Shown one piece after another: positions 1 to 7,313 of a stretch of DNA of 7,320 bases. Below the pieces are notes generated by a model, which had not been told where the DNA came from, made no database searches, and saw only the letters and a program-made list of their open reading frames with translations. Source of the stretch: CAILKP01 sp038231815 (GTDB taxonomy: Bacteria; Planctomycetota; Phycisphaerae; Phycisphaerales; UBA1924); NCBI GenBank assembly GCA_038231815.1, contig JBBRKQ010000166.1, positions 1 to 7,320 of the forward strand, given 5' to 3'. The position numbers and the translations under genes were made by a program. Numbering within the stretch: the first letter of the stretch is position 1; each line of letters opens with the position of its first letter.

Positions 1-266
1 ACCGCCACCGCAGCAATCAAAGTCTGTAGAAACTCTGCCAAGTCGAGACTCTCACATGCACAAGTGACTAGCCAGGATCCGAACAAACGATCAAAACGCG
101 CCCAAGGCCGCCCCGGCAGATCGCCGCAACATCCAAGGAACGGGCCGAGTTTAGCCAAACCTTCACCCAAGGGCCGAACTTTCTGATGAACCGGCAGATC
201 CTCCACCCCCGCCCGAGCGTCACCCCCGCTTGCCTTTCTGCTTTCCTGCCTTCATTTGACCATTTT
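1..266. other. Leading region with no supported gene
   Basis: This stretch lies downstream of the surE stop (surE reads leftward into it). The open frames here are short and lack recognisable motifs; a 75-codon minus-strand frame overlaps the surE 3' end and has no family signature. I found no tRNA-like T-arm and no hairpin followed by a T-run that would end surE transcription. A 10-bp direct repeat (CCGGCAGATC at 113-122 and 191-200) is probably chance. Confidence 0.5.
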
Positions 267-1145
267 CTAACTTGGCCATTTAGCCTCCCCGCCAACCCGC
301 TCCTCCCAGTTCCGCATCCCGCTCCGGTCCGTCATGTCATACGTAATCGGCGTCACCGTAATTCGCCCCGCCATCAGGTGTTCCACATCACTCCCCTCCT
401 CCGTCGAATGAAAATCCGTCGGCGAACCCGTTGACCAGTAATACACCTCGCCCATCGGGCTCGTGTGCCGCGTAAACGCATCCACAGAGCCATGCGTGTT
501 CATCGGGCACACCGCAACCAACGGCATTGCCGCATCCGCGCCCAGCCCCGTCGTCCGCGGCAAATTAATGCTCACACATTCGTGCGCACGCAACCCCCCG
601 CTGGTCATGATCCGCCGGATCACATCCATCGCCCAGCGTGCCGCCAGCCGGTAGTCCGCCGGTTCCTTGCCCAGGTGCAGGCTTACCGCTATCGCCGGAA
701 CACCCAAAAACGCCGCCTCCACCGCCGCGGCCACCGTTCCCGAGTAAAGCACATTAATCCCCACATTGCACCCCATGTTCATACCCGAAATCACCACATC
801 CGGCTTGGCCCCCTCCGCCCGGCCAAACCGCTCCGGCCACAGCGCCGCCACACCAAGTTTGGTGCAGTCCGCCGGCCGGTCATCAACCGCCAAACCAATT
901 CCACCCTCAGCCCCGGCCGCAACCGCCAGCGCCCCATGCTCGGCCAACCTCACCCGCTTGGTCATCAGCGGCGTACGAAACGTGACGCCATGGCCCGTGG
1001 CAGACTGCACCGTCACCGGCGCAACGACCATAAGTTCCTTAGCCAGCGGCGAAAAGCCCGTGATCTCATGCCCCAGCAATGCATCATGCATCGCAATAAT
1101 CCCGGGGGCTCCAATTCCATCATCGTTGGTAAGCATCACTCGCAT
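267..1145 (-). CDS. surE: SurE, 5'/3'-nucleotidase (survival protein)
   Basis: SurE-family proteins are cytoplasmic, divalent-metal-dependent phosphatases that remove phosphate from nucleoside 5'- and 3'-monophosphates (some also act on short polyphosphate), and are linked to nucleotide salvage and stationary-phase survival. The 292-residue product starts MRVMLTNDDGIGAPG, the hallmark SurE N-terminus, with metal-binding Asp8 and Asp9. Other family blocks follow: VVAPVTVQSATGHGVT (Ser48 in the metal-site position), DRPADCTKLGV near 89-99, ISGMNMGCNVG with Asn123, and NVLYSGTVAAAVEAAFLGVPA at about 131-151, then a SurE-like tail with TPITYDMTD. Length is slightly above the usual 250-270. The ATG at 1145 was chosen because the family motif begins there; the frame also extends seven codons to a GTG at 1166, and a third start is the ATG at 1136. 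No clear ribosome binding site precedes any of them. The gene is divergent from the peptidase gene, so it probably has its own promoter. The family call is very secure. Confidence 0.96.
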   Translation of the reverse strand: MRVMLTNDDGIGAPGIIAMHDALLGHEITGFSPLAKELMVVAPVTVQSATGHGVTFRTPLMTKRVRLAEHGALAVAAGAEGGIGLAVDDRPADCTKLGVAALWPERFGRAEGAKPDVVISGMNMGCNVGINVLYSGTVAAAVEAAFLGVPAIAVSLHLGKEPADYRLAARWAMDVIRRIMTSGGLRAHECVSINLPRTTGLGADAAMPLVAVCPMNTHGSVDAFTRHTSPMGEVYYWSTGSPTDFHSTEEGSDVEHLMAGRITVTPITYDMTDRSGMRNWEERVGGEAKWPS

Positions 1146-1340
1146 GCGCCATCGTTGACACGCCACCGCCCCGACACCAGCCAGATATCAAACAGCCCGT
1201 TCAAACTACCCACCCCAAAACCACCGCCCGACTTCCCGTTTCGTCTCTTCACTTTTCTTTCCCGATTTCCATCCCGACTGACAACGAACAGAGTTCCCCC
1301 GCCTTCATCCCTCCCACCCCTTCCGGACCAATACTTCCCC
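1146..1340. promoter_or_regulatory. Divergent intergenic spacer (surE / M16 peptidase)
   Basis: This 195-bp spacer separates two genes that point away from each other, so promoters for both must lie here or inside the flanking genes. A TTGACA at 1155-1160 on the plus strand looks like a -35 box, but no acceptable -10 hexamer lies 16-18 nt downstream. The half nearest the peptidase start is pyrimidine-rich on the plus strand, with no purine-rich Shine-Dalgarno before the ATG at 1341. The role is inferred from gene arrangement, not from a recognised site. Confidence 0.4.
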
Positions 1341-4136
1341 ATGCACTCCCTCCCCCGCCTCATCCTCGCCGCCGCTGGCCTCGCCACCATCTCGTCCCTC
1401 GCCCTCGCCCAGCCCGCCACACCAGCTCCCACTCCCGCTGCGCCCGCCGCCAAACCTGCCGCACCAGCACCAACCTCCCCGCTCGCCCACGAGCTCTACA
1501 AACTCGACAACGGCATGACCGTGATCCTCCACGTTGACAACTCCCTGCCCATCGCGGGCGTCAACCTCTGGTACCGCGTCGGCGCTCGCAATGAGCCAGC
1601 GGGCCGCTCCGGCTTCGCCCACCTCTTCGAGCACCTCATGTTCATGGGCACCAAGCGCGTCCCCGGCAGTGACTTTGACAAGCTCATGGAAGCCGGCGGC
1701 GGCAGCAACAACGCCTCCACCTCACTTGACCGCACCAACTACTTCTCTTGGGGCCCAAACCACATCCTCCCCCTCCTGCTCTGGCTCGATGCGGATCGGC
1801 TTGAAGATCTCGGCGCGACCATGACCAAAGAAAAGCTTGATCTCCAGCGCGACGTCGTCCGCAACGAGATTCGCCAGAACGTAGAAAACGCCCCCTACGG
1901 CCGCGCGTACGAGCAGTCCTACACACTCATGTACCCCGATACCCACCCCTACCACAAAGGCGTCTACGGCACCCATGCAGACCTTGAAGCCGCCACCGCA
2001 AACGATGTCAAAGACTTCTTCAGCACCTTCTACACGCCAGAAAATCTCTCCCTAGTTGTCGCCGGCAACTTCGATCCCGCCGTCATCAAGCCCATGATCC
2101 AAAGAATGTTCGGCACCCTGCCCCGCGGCAACGCCGCCCCCCAAACCACGCGAATTCAGCCCCCAAGGCTCGATCGGGTCGTCCGCTCCACAATGCTGGA
2201 CAAAGTCCAGCTTCCCCGCATTCAGTTCATCTACCACAGCCCCGGCAGCTACAAGCCGGGCGAGGCTGAGATGCAGTTAATCGCCCTGTCTCTGGCCGAT
2301 GGCAAATCCTCGCGGCTCTACCAGCGCTTAGTCGTCAAAGAAAAACTCGCCGTCGAAGTCTCCGCATCGCCAGACACCGCCGCCCTCGGCTCGCTGTTTC
2401 GCATTGATGTGTTGGCCGTCCCCGGGGCCGACCTCACCCGCATCGAAGCCATTGTTGATGAAGAGCTCGCCCGTTTCACCGCCGAAGGCCCAAGCCAGGA
2501 AGAGCTTGACCGCCGCAAAACCCAAATCGAACTCTCCACCGTTTCCAGCCTGCAAGGCGTGCAGCACCGTGCGGATCTTTTAAACGAGTACCTCTACTAC
2601 TTCGGCAAGCCCGATGCGCTGGCCGAGGATCTCGCCCGCTACCGCTCCGCCACCATCGCCGGAATCAAAGAGTGGGCAACCACTGTGCTCACCCCAAACG
2701 CCCGCCTGATCATGCGCATCGTCCCGGATGAAGCAGCCCCCATCGAAACACCACGCCAAATCCGCCCGGCCGATACCGCCAAGGTCGAATTCACGCCCCC
2801 CCTGCCGGTCATCAGCACCCTCCCCTCGGGCATCCAGCACATTCACTTTGAGCGCGCCGGCGTGCCCATGGTCTCCATGACCGTGGTGCTCAAGAGCGAT
2901 ACCCCGCTCGACACCCTCGCCCAAACCGGCCGCGCTTCCCTGCTCGCCGCCATGCTCCAAGAAGGCACGACTGATATGGATGCCGCCGCTCTGGCCGAGG
3001 CGCTGCAAACCCTCGGCGGCAGCCTCAGCGCCTCCGCCACGATCGACTCCATCGAAGTCTCCATCGAAGGCCTCGCCCGCAGCGGCGACAGACTCGCCCA
3101 AGTCTTGGGCAAGGTCATCACCTCCCCACGCATGGCACAGGCCGACTTTGACCGCGTCAAAGGCCTCCGCATGAACGCCCTCCAGCAGCAGGCAGATGAA
3201 CCCCAAGTCGTCGCCCCGCGCTTGGCAGCCAAAATGCTCTGGGCCGATTCCAACCCATACGGCGCCAGCACCTTCGGAACGCTAACCACCACACCCAAGC
3301 TCACCCTGGCCGATCTCCAATCACTGCACGCCTCACTGTTCACACCGGCCAAGGCCACCGTCATCACCGTCGGCCAGATCGACAAGCCCGGTGCCGAACG
3401 ACTCGTCTCCGCGGCCATCGGCACCTGGAAGCCCGCTGCACCAGCATCAGCCGAGACCCCCGCCCCCGTCAGCTACGAGCCGCGCCCAAGCACCGGCATG
3501 AGCTTCTACATCGTCGACCGTCCCGGCGCTGTCCAAACCGTCTTCTCCTTCGCAGCCCCGGGCCAACCAATCACATCACCAAGCCGGGTTGATCTTGAGC
3601 TTGCCAACATCATCCTGGGCGGCTCATTTACCAGCCGCCTAAACAACAACCTTCGCGAAGTCCACGGCTACACCTATGGCGCCCGCTCCCGCGTGAGCTT
3701 CAATCCCAAACTCGGCACCATGTCCGCCAGCACCGCCGTCAAAGCCGAGACCACCGGCCCCGCACTGGCCGAGTTCCGCAAAGAACTCCAGCAAATCGCC
3801 GCAGGCACCATCAGTGAAGTCGAGCTGACCAAAGCCCGCGAAACCATGCTCAATGAAACCGCCCAAGGTTTCGCCACCATCGGCGGCGTCGCCAGCCACG
3901 CCGTCGGCACCATCCTCGATGGCCAAAGCTTCACCGCCCTAACCGAGGACCTCGCCAAAGCCCGCAAAGCCACCGCCGCCACCCTAAACACCGCCGCCGC
4001 AGGCACCATCAAACTCGACAAAGGCGTGCTCGTCCTAGTCGGTGATGCCAAGCTGATCCAGGAACAAATCAAAGACCTCGAGCTGCCAACCCCCAAAATA
4101 GTCGATGCGGACGGCAAACCGGTCGCCAATCGGTAG
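1341..4136 (+). CDS. Secreted M16-family zinc metallopeptidase (two-half, pitrilysin/MPP-like)
   Basis: Predicted exported zinc endopeptidase of family M16, which cleaves oligopeptides or small proteins in a closed clamshell chamber; the substrate is unknown. The 931-residue protein starts with a Sec-type signal peptide (charged start, hydrophobic core, likely cut after Ala23 in LALA/Q), then a Pro/Ala-rich linker to about residue 47. The catalytic half carries the inverted zinc motif HLFEH (His94, Glu97, His98) inside GFAHLFEHLMFMGTKR, and Glu176 in RDVVRNEIRQN is the probable third ligand, 79 residues after Glu97, a normal M16 spacing. An M16_C-like domain follows (about 206-395). The second half (about 490-910) repeats the fold, but the HxxEH position reads AAMLQEGT (536-543), so it is non-catalytic. 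It keeps the Arg/Tyr substrate-binding region, SRLNNNLREVHGYTYG (Arg766, Tyr777). The frame stays open upstream to 465, opposite surE, but the ATG at 1341 is chosen because the signal peptide starts there. It lacks a Shine-Dalgarno. It appears monocistronic, followed by a hairpin. Confidence 0.93.
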   Translation: MHSLPRLILAAAGLATISSLALAQPATPAPTPAAPAAKPAAPAPTSPLAHELYKLDNGMTVILHVDNSLPIAGVNLWYRVGARNEPAGRSGFAHLFEHLMFMGTKRVPGSDFDKLMEAGGGSNNASTSLDRTNYFSWGPNHILPLLLWLDADRLEDLGATMTKEKLDLQRDVVRNEIRQNVENAPYGRAYEQSYTLMYPDTHPYHKGVYGTHADLEAATANDVKDFFSTFYTPENLSLVVAGNFDPAVIKPMIQRMFGTLPRGNAAPQTTRIQPPRLDRVVRSTMLDKVQLPRIQFIYHSPGSYKPGEAEMQLIALSLADGKSSRLYQRLVVKEKLAVEVSASPDTAALGSLFRIDVLAVPGADLTRIEAIVDEELARFTAEGPSQEELDRRKTQIELSTVSSLQGVQHRADLLNEYLYYFGKPDALAEDLARYRSATIAGIKEWATTVLTPNARLIMRIVPDEAAPIETPRQIRPADTAKVEFTPPLPVISTLPSGIQHIHFERAGVPMVSMTVVLKSDTPLDTLAQTGRASLLAAMLQEGTTDMDAAALAEALQTLGGSLSASATIDSIEVSIEGLARSGDRLAQVLGKVITSPRMAQADFDRVKGLRMNALQQQADEPQVVAPRLAAKMLWADSNPYGASTFGTLTTTPKLTLADLQSLHASLFTPAKATVITVGQIDKPGAERLVSAAIGTWKPAAPASAETPAPVSYEPRPSTGMSFYIVDRPGAVQTVFSFAAPGQPITSPSRVDLELANIILGGSFTSRLNNNLREVHGYTYGARSRVSFNPKLGTMSASTAVKAETTGPALAEFRKELQQIAAGTISEVELTKARETMLNETAQGFATIGGVASHAVGTILDGQSFTALTEDLAKARKATAATLNTAAAGTIKLDKGVLVLVGDAKLIQEQIKDLELPTPKIVDADGKPVANR

Positions 4137-4172
4137 TGCCGCCAAACATGAAACGGCCTTCAACCAACCAGG

Positions 4173-4191
4173 GCGGCGGTTCTACCGCTGC
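4173..4191 (+). terminator. Candidate hairpin terminator after the M16 gene
   Basis: An 8-bp stem (GCGGCGGT at 4173-4180 with ACCGCTGC at 4184-4191, one G-U wobble) closes a TCT loop, 36 nt after the peptidase stop. Only a short pyrimidine run (GCCCCTTTG) follows, so it is weaker than a textbook intrinsic terminator and might instead act as an RNA-stabilising 3' hairpin. Confidence 0.45.
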
Positions 4192-4520
4192 GCCCCTTTG
4201 CCTGCGCCGGCCAGCCGCCTCATCACCGCCGCACGTGAATCGCCATCGCCTCCGCAAGGTGTGTGAATGTGGGGGTTCTAGTCAAATTGGCTAGGCTTTT
4301 GACTTGGCCGCTTACTCCTCACCCAGCCAAGGGTAAATAACTAAGCCGCGAGGGGTCCCTCCAAAAATTCCGGTGAGGATTTTGACACGAAAATTTTTGC
4401 TTTGCGTGTGTACCTCTGTGCATCCGCCGCTTCTTGGCCTGATGGCGCTGGGGCAGCTCGTGGTGCGTACGTCCACTGTTAAACCCTGTCTGATTCTCGC
4501 GAACCCCCCGGAATTGAACC
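4192..4520. other. Intergenic region / leader upstream of the S74-domain gene
   Basis: No supported gene lies in this 329-bp stretch; open frames on both strands are short and lack family motifs. From about 4262 it is more AT-rich than the flanking genes, as expected for a promoter zone. It contains a short palindrome, GAGGGGTCCCTC at 4350-4361, and a TTGACA at 4382-4387 followed by an A/T tract (AAAATTTTT, about 4390-4398), but no convincing -10 box at the right spacing. A weak purine patch (GGAA at 4510-4514) sits just before the ATG at 4521. The promoter for the downstream gene is probably here, but I cannot place it. Confidence 0.4.
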
Positions 4521-6206
4521 ATGAACATTTCACTTACAACGTCCCTCCACCGTGCCTGCTCGCTTCTCGTGGCGGCTTTTGCCTTGTCCATGCCCATCCA
4601 CTCCGTATCAGCGCAAGCCCCCACCGGCTTCACATACCAGGGCTCGCTCAAAGATGCCAACGGCACCGCGATCAACACACCAACCACCCTCCGGTTCCAA
4701 CTGTTCAGTAGCGCCGCCGGTAACACCAGCCTCGCCGGACCGGTAACGATCAGCAGCGTGCCTGTGAACAACGGCCTGCTAAGCACTGAAGTGGACTTCG
4801 GCACCATCTTCCGATCTGGCAGTGGCGGATGGGTCGAGGTGGCCGTTCTAGATGCGGCGGGCAACGCCACAATCCTGAGCCCGCGCCAGAAGATCACGCC
4901 AGCGCCTCTGGCCAGCGGGATCGCGGGGCTTACGCTCGTGCAAGGCCAGAGTACAGACGTGGATAACACCGCCGGCACCGTGGATTTCGGGCAATTTGGC
5001 GGCGGTGGAAGCACCACGGCCTATCTCTCGTTTACAGCGGGCATCACTGGCCGACTCTCCGGCGTTACGTTCCGCTTGTTCCAGCTTCCCAACCCTTTTT
5101 CGCTTACAATGTTCGCGACTGTGTATACCGGAGTCGGGACCGGCGGCTCCGTATTGGGCGGGTTTGACCAGGTTGTGCCATCTGGCGACGGATTCGGCGA
5201 GTTCACGCTTGATCTTACTTCACAAAACATCAGCGTGATCGCTGGCCAAACCTATTCTGTTTCGATTCTGTGCGGAACACAGTTTTCCGGTACAAACTCT
5301 CCTGCCCCAGGCACCAGCGGGCTAAATAGCGGCGGTTCCACAGCGAATTGGTGGTTCCGCACAAGAGTGCTCAAGCCCTTAGGCCCCGCTTACGCAGTCG
5401 AGGCGGGCTCTGCCACCACCGCTCTCACAGCCACCACCGCTCTCACAGCCACCACCGCTCTCACAGCCACCACCGCTACCACCGCACTCTCGCTGAACGC
5501 AAACGCCACGTCTGCTCTCAGAGACACCGAACTCCGCCTCCGCTCTGCGACCGATAGCAATCACGGCTTGGGATATTTCGGCGGCACCAATACTTTCCGT
5601 AACCTCACCTTCGTGCCCGATGGGCCGGTCCTTTTCGGAAACTCAGGTGGCGGGCTAGGCACATCCAACCAGGCCTCCGGCCGTATCGCCCTCAGTTGGG
5701 CGAACACCGGCAGAGTCGTCGTCCCCGGCCAACTCAGCGTGGGCGGGGACAGTTCCTCGCAATACCGCCTCGAACTGCCAAACGTCGCCAACCCCAGCGG
5801 CCAAGGCCGCGCCAACGCCTGGGTCACCTACTCCAGCCGCGAGCTCAAGCAGAACATCGAGACCCTCGCCGATCCCTTAACCATCATCAACCGCCTCCGC
5901 GGCGTGAGCTTTGACTGGAAACAGCCAAACGCCGACGGCACCCACACGCACGACATGGGCTTTATCGCTGAAGAGGTCGCCGCAGTGCTGCCCGAACTGG
6001 TCACAATAACAACCGACGGCAAGGCCACCGGTCTCGACTACGGCCGCATCGTGCCGCTCGCCATCGAGGCCATCAAGCAGCAGCAAACCACAATCGAATC
6101 ACTCCGCTCTAACGCCGCCAAACGCGAAAGCGAAAACGCTGATCTCAAAGCCCGCCTCGCCGCCATAGAAGCCGCGCTCGCACGCCTGAACCAGAACAAC
6201 AAATAA
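4521..6206 (+). CDS. Exported protein with C-terminal Peptidase_S74 (endosialidase-type chaperone) domain
   Basis: Probable cell-surface or secreted fibre-like protein of 561 residues; its biological role is unknown. A Sec signal peptide ends near Ala31 (HSVSA/Q). Residues 36-130 form a domain seen in many bacterial exported proteins, beginning GFTYQGSLKD and ending LSPRQKITPAPLA. Residues about 135-285 look like an all-beta, Gly/Ser/Thr-rich domain I cannot name. A low-complexity ATTALT repeat covers 298-324. Residues 334-410 (RDTELRLRSATDSNHGLGYFGG, split here only for description, then GPVLFGNSGG and IALSW) resemble the beta segment that often precedes S74 domains. The S74 domain covers about 435-525: SSRELKQNI, VSFDWKQ, HDMGFIAEEVAAVLPELV and IVPLAIEAIKQQ. 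In phage endosialidases this domain trimerises, assists beta-helix folding and cuts itself off with a Ser/Lys pair; Ser438 and Lys443 have the right spacing. A coiled coil (about 517-557) ends the protein. The gene has its own leader and a strong terminator, so it is probably a single-gene unit. Confidence 0.85.
   Translation: MNISLTTSLHRACSLLVAAFALSMPIHSVSAQAPTGFTYQGSLKDANGTAINTPTTLRFQLFSSAAGNTSLAGPVTISSVPVNNGLLSTEVDFGTIFRSGSGGWVEVAVLDAAGNATILSPRQKITPAPLASGIAGLTLVQGQSTDVDNTAGTVDFGQFGGGGSTTAYLSFTAGITGRLSGVTFRLFQLPNPFSLTMFATVYTGVGTGGSVLGGFDQVVPSGDGFGEFTLDLTSQNISVIAGQTYSVSILCGTQFSGTNSPAPGTSGLNSGGSTANWWFRTRVLKPLGPAYAVEAGSATTALTATTALTATTALTATTATTALSLNANATSALRDTELRLRSATDSNHGLGYFGGTNTFRNLTFVPDGPVLFGNSGGGLGTSNQASGRIALSWANTGRVVVPGQLSVGGDSSSQYRLELPNVANPSGQGRANAWVTYSSRELKQNIETLADPLTIINRLRGVSFDWKQPNADGTHTHDMGFIAEEVAAVLPELVTITTDGKATGLDYGRIVPLAIEAIKQQQTTIESLRSNAAKRESENADLKARLAAIEAALARLNQNNK
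5412..5477 (+). repeat. 18-bp in-frame tandem repeat (ATTALT)
   Basis: GCCACCACCGCTCTCACA occurs three times perfectly at 5412-5429, 5430-5447 and 5448-5465, followed by a 12-bp partial copy to 5477 that then diverges. It encodes ATTALT three times from residue 298 of the S74-domain protein. Because the unit is 18 bp, copy-number change would lengthen or shorten the linker without a frameshift. It lies between the beta-rich N-terminal region and the segment leading to the chaperone domain, so it is probably a flexible or stalk-like spacer. Confidence 0.95.
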
Positions 6207-6246
6207 CCCAGCACAGCATCCCGGCACCCACCCACACGTCCATCCC

Positions 6247-6278
6247 AAACCTCAGCGGCCTCCCGCTGGGGTTTTTTT
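6247..6278 (+). terminator. Strong intrinsic terminator of the S74-domain gene
   Basis: A 12-bp stem (AAACCTCAGCGG at 6247-6258 with CCGCTGGGGTTT at 6263-6274, one U-G wobble) closes a CCTC loop and runs into seven consecutive Ts (6272-6278). It begins 41 nt after the TAA stop, in the right orientation to end transcription of the upstream gene. This is a textbook Rho-independent terminator. Confidence 0.93.
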
Positions 6279-6327
6279 GCTACCATCGGCGCGTCATAAC
6301 CGCCATCCCCCTTTCTCCTCGGCGGCC

Positions 6328-6330
6328 TTC
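6328..6330. repeat. Putative target-site duplication, left copy (TTC)
   Basis: TTC directly abuts the outer end of the left inverted repeat and matches the TTC at 7314-7316 beyond the right end. A 3-bp duplication fits several IS5-family subgroups, but three bases can match by chance. Confidence 0.5.
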
Positions 6331-6348
6331 TGCTCTGTAGAAAAGGCT
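6331..6348 (+). repeat. Left terminal inverted repeat of the IS
   Basis: TGCTCTGTAGAAAAGGCT matches the inverted right end at 15 of 18 positions, including the outermost eight. The match ends immediately outside (6330 and 7314 do not pair), which fixes the element's boundary. Confidence 0.85.
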
Positions 6349-6381
6349 GAAACCAAGCCTGTTTTGGTTTGTATACCGTGC

Positions 6382-7279
6382 GTGAACAAACGCACACCGG
6401 ACCAGATCGCCGATGAATCTCTGCTGCTGAAGGTCGCCGTCTTCGCCCTGCGACTCGGTCGCAAGTGCATGAGTGACTACGGCCACGAGTACAGCCCGCA
6501 GCGATTCACGCAGTCGCAGTTGTTCGCGTGTGTGATCATGCGTGAGTTGCTGCGGACGACCTGTCGCGGCGTGATTGAACAGCTGGCGCTGATGCCCAAG
6601 CTCGGGGAGGTTGCGATGGGAGGCGATCGGGCTTGATGTGCTGCCGCACGACACCATTTTGCAGAAGTTCTCGGCCCGAAAGGATGTGCCGAAGATCGTT
6701 GACAAATGTCTCAAGCAGCTCGTCAAGTCGCTCGATCTGCCGGCCAGCATCGAGGCCGGGATTGATTCGACCGGGTTTGAGACCACGGGTGCCAGCGCTC
6801 ACTTTGTGGCCAGAACTGGGCGAAAAAGAGGACGATTTGTCAAAGCATCGATGATCATCGTCTGTGGTTTGTTGCTGCCGGCGGCGCTGGTGCTGAGTTG
6901 GGGTCCCGGTCCTGACATCGTCCAGGCCGAGCCGCTGGCACAGAAGGCCGCGGGTGTGATTCAGCCGCGGACGCTGTGGGGAGGCGAAATATTGATGAGA
7001 CAAGGGATATGACAGTGATGACTGGCATGAGTTCTGCAGGGAAGGTTGGGGGTTACGAGCTATGCCCCGGCTCGACAATGTTCACCACAGGGACTGATCG
7101 GAGGCAAGCACAGATGGATGATGGGAGTGAAGTGGCCGGGGTATGGAAGACGATGGGGTAACGAAACGGCCCACAGCACGATGAAGCGGACAACCGGCCC
7201 GAGCGTCGCAGGTCGCAGCGACGCGATGATGTTCGCCGATGCGGCCATCAAGGTGTTGGCCTACGCCCTGCGGGTCTGA
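6382..7279 (+). pseudogene. IS5-like DDE transposase, frameshifted
   Basis: Remnant of the transposase that would cut and join the IS ends, about 295-300 residues if repaired. The first block (from a GTG at 6382; VNKRTPDQIADESLLLKVA, then SPQRFTQSQLFACVIM) is the N-terminal region of the family and runs into a TGA at 6634. Homology continues one frame over from about 6611 (RWEAIGLDVLPHDTILQKFS), through AGIDSTGFETTGAS with the first catalytic Asp (6764-6766), to TLW at 6971-6979. It then shifts again: DKGYDSDDWHEFCREGW from 6999 holds the second Asp (6999-7001). A third shift in the G-run 7048-7052 leads to GVTSYAPAR and RRWGNETAHSTMKR, with the catalytic Glu at 7163-7165, ending at TGA 7277-7279. 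All DDE residues survive, so the gene decayed recently or the indels are sequence errors. The start is uncertain because no ribosome binding site is visible. Confidence 0.88.
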
Positions 7280-7295
7280 ACATGGTTGCCGACAG

Positions 7296-7313
7296 AGGCA
7301 TTTCAACAGAGCA
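7296..7313 (-). repeat. Right terminal inverted repeat of the IS
   Basis: The reverse complement reads TGCTCTGTTGAAATGCCT and pairs with the left end at 15 of 18 positions. It lies 16 bp past the transposase stop, a usual arrangement for compact IS5-like elements. Confidence 0.85.

Larger units (their letters stand above)
6331..7313 (+). mobile_element. IS5-like insertion sequence, 983 bp, transposase broken
   Basis: A complete element bounded by terminal inverted repeats, carrying a single DDE transposase gene read rightward that fills most of its length. The ends are directly visible: the left end starts TGCTCTGTAGAAAAGGCT, and the reverse complement of the right end starts TGCTCTGTTGAAATGCCT, 15 of 18 identical. 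A 3-bp TTC lies immediately outside both ends. Size, single-gene layout and transposase motifs fit the IS5 family in the broad sense; I cannot assign a named element. It landed 53 bp past the terminator of the upstream gene, so it probably disrupted nothing. With its transposase frameshifted it could move only if an intact relative acted on its ends. Confidence 0.88.

Noticed and set aside
23..32. TCTGTAGAAA, identical to ten bases of the IS left end (6334-6343)
   Set aside because: Neither the outer three bases nor the adjoining inner sequence match either IS end, so there is no evidence for a second copy; a ten-base match can arise by chance.
61..130. Possible tRNA on the minus strand, suggested by a TTCGGATCC-like T-loop
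   Set aside because: The flanking bases do not form a T-stem and no acceptor or anticodon arms can be built.
465..1340. A 292-codon open extension of the M16 peptidase frame, antisense to surE
   Set aside because: It lies opposite a clear surE gene, is Arg/His/Pro-rich low-complexity translation typical of GC-rich antisense frames, and the peptidase has a proper signal peptide beginning at 1341.
2580..3424. Long minus-strand open frames (208 and 193 codons) across the peptidase gene
   Set aside because: They are shadows of the M16 coding frame with no recognisable motifs.
4350..4361. Palindrome GAGGGGTCCCTC as an operator
   Set aside because: It is short with no known regulator or second copy, and could occur by chance in GC-rich sequence.
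4382..4414. TTGACA with downstream A/T tract as a sigma-70-type promoter for the S74-domain gene
   Set aside because: No -10 hexamer resembling TATAAT lies at 16-18 nt spacing (CGTGTG is there instead), so only the -35-like match is real.
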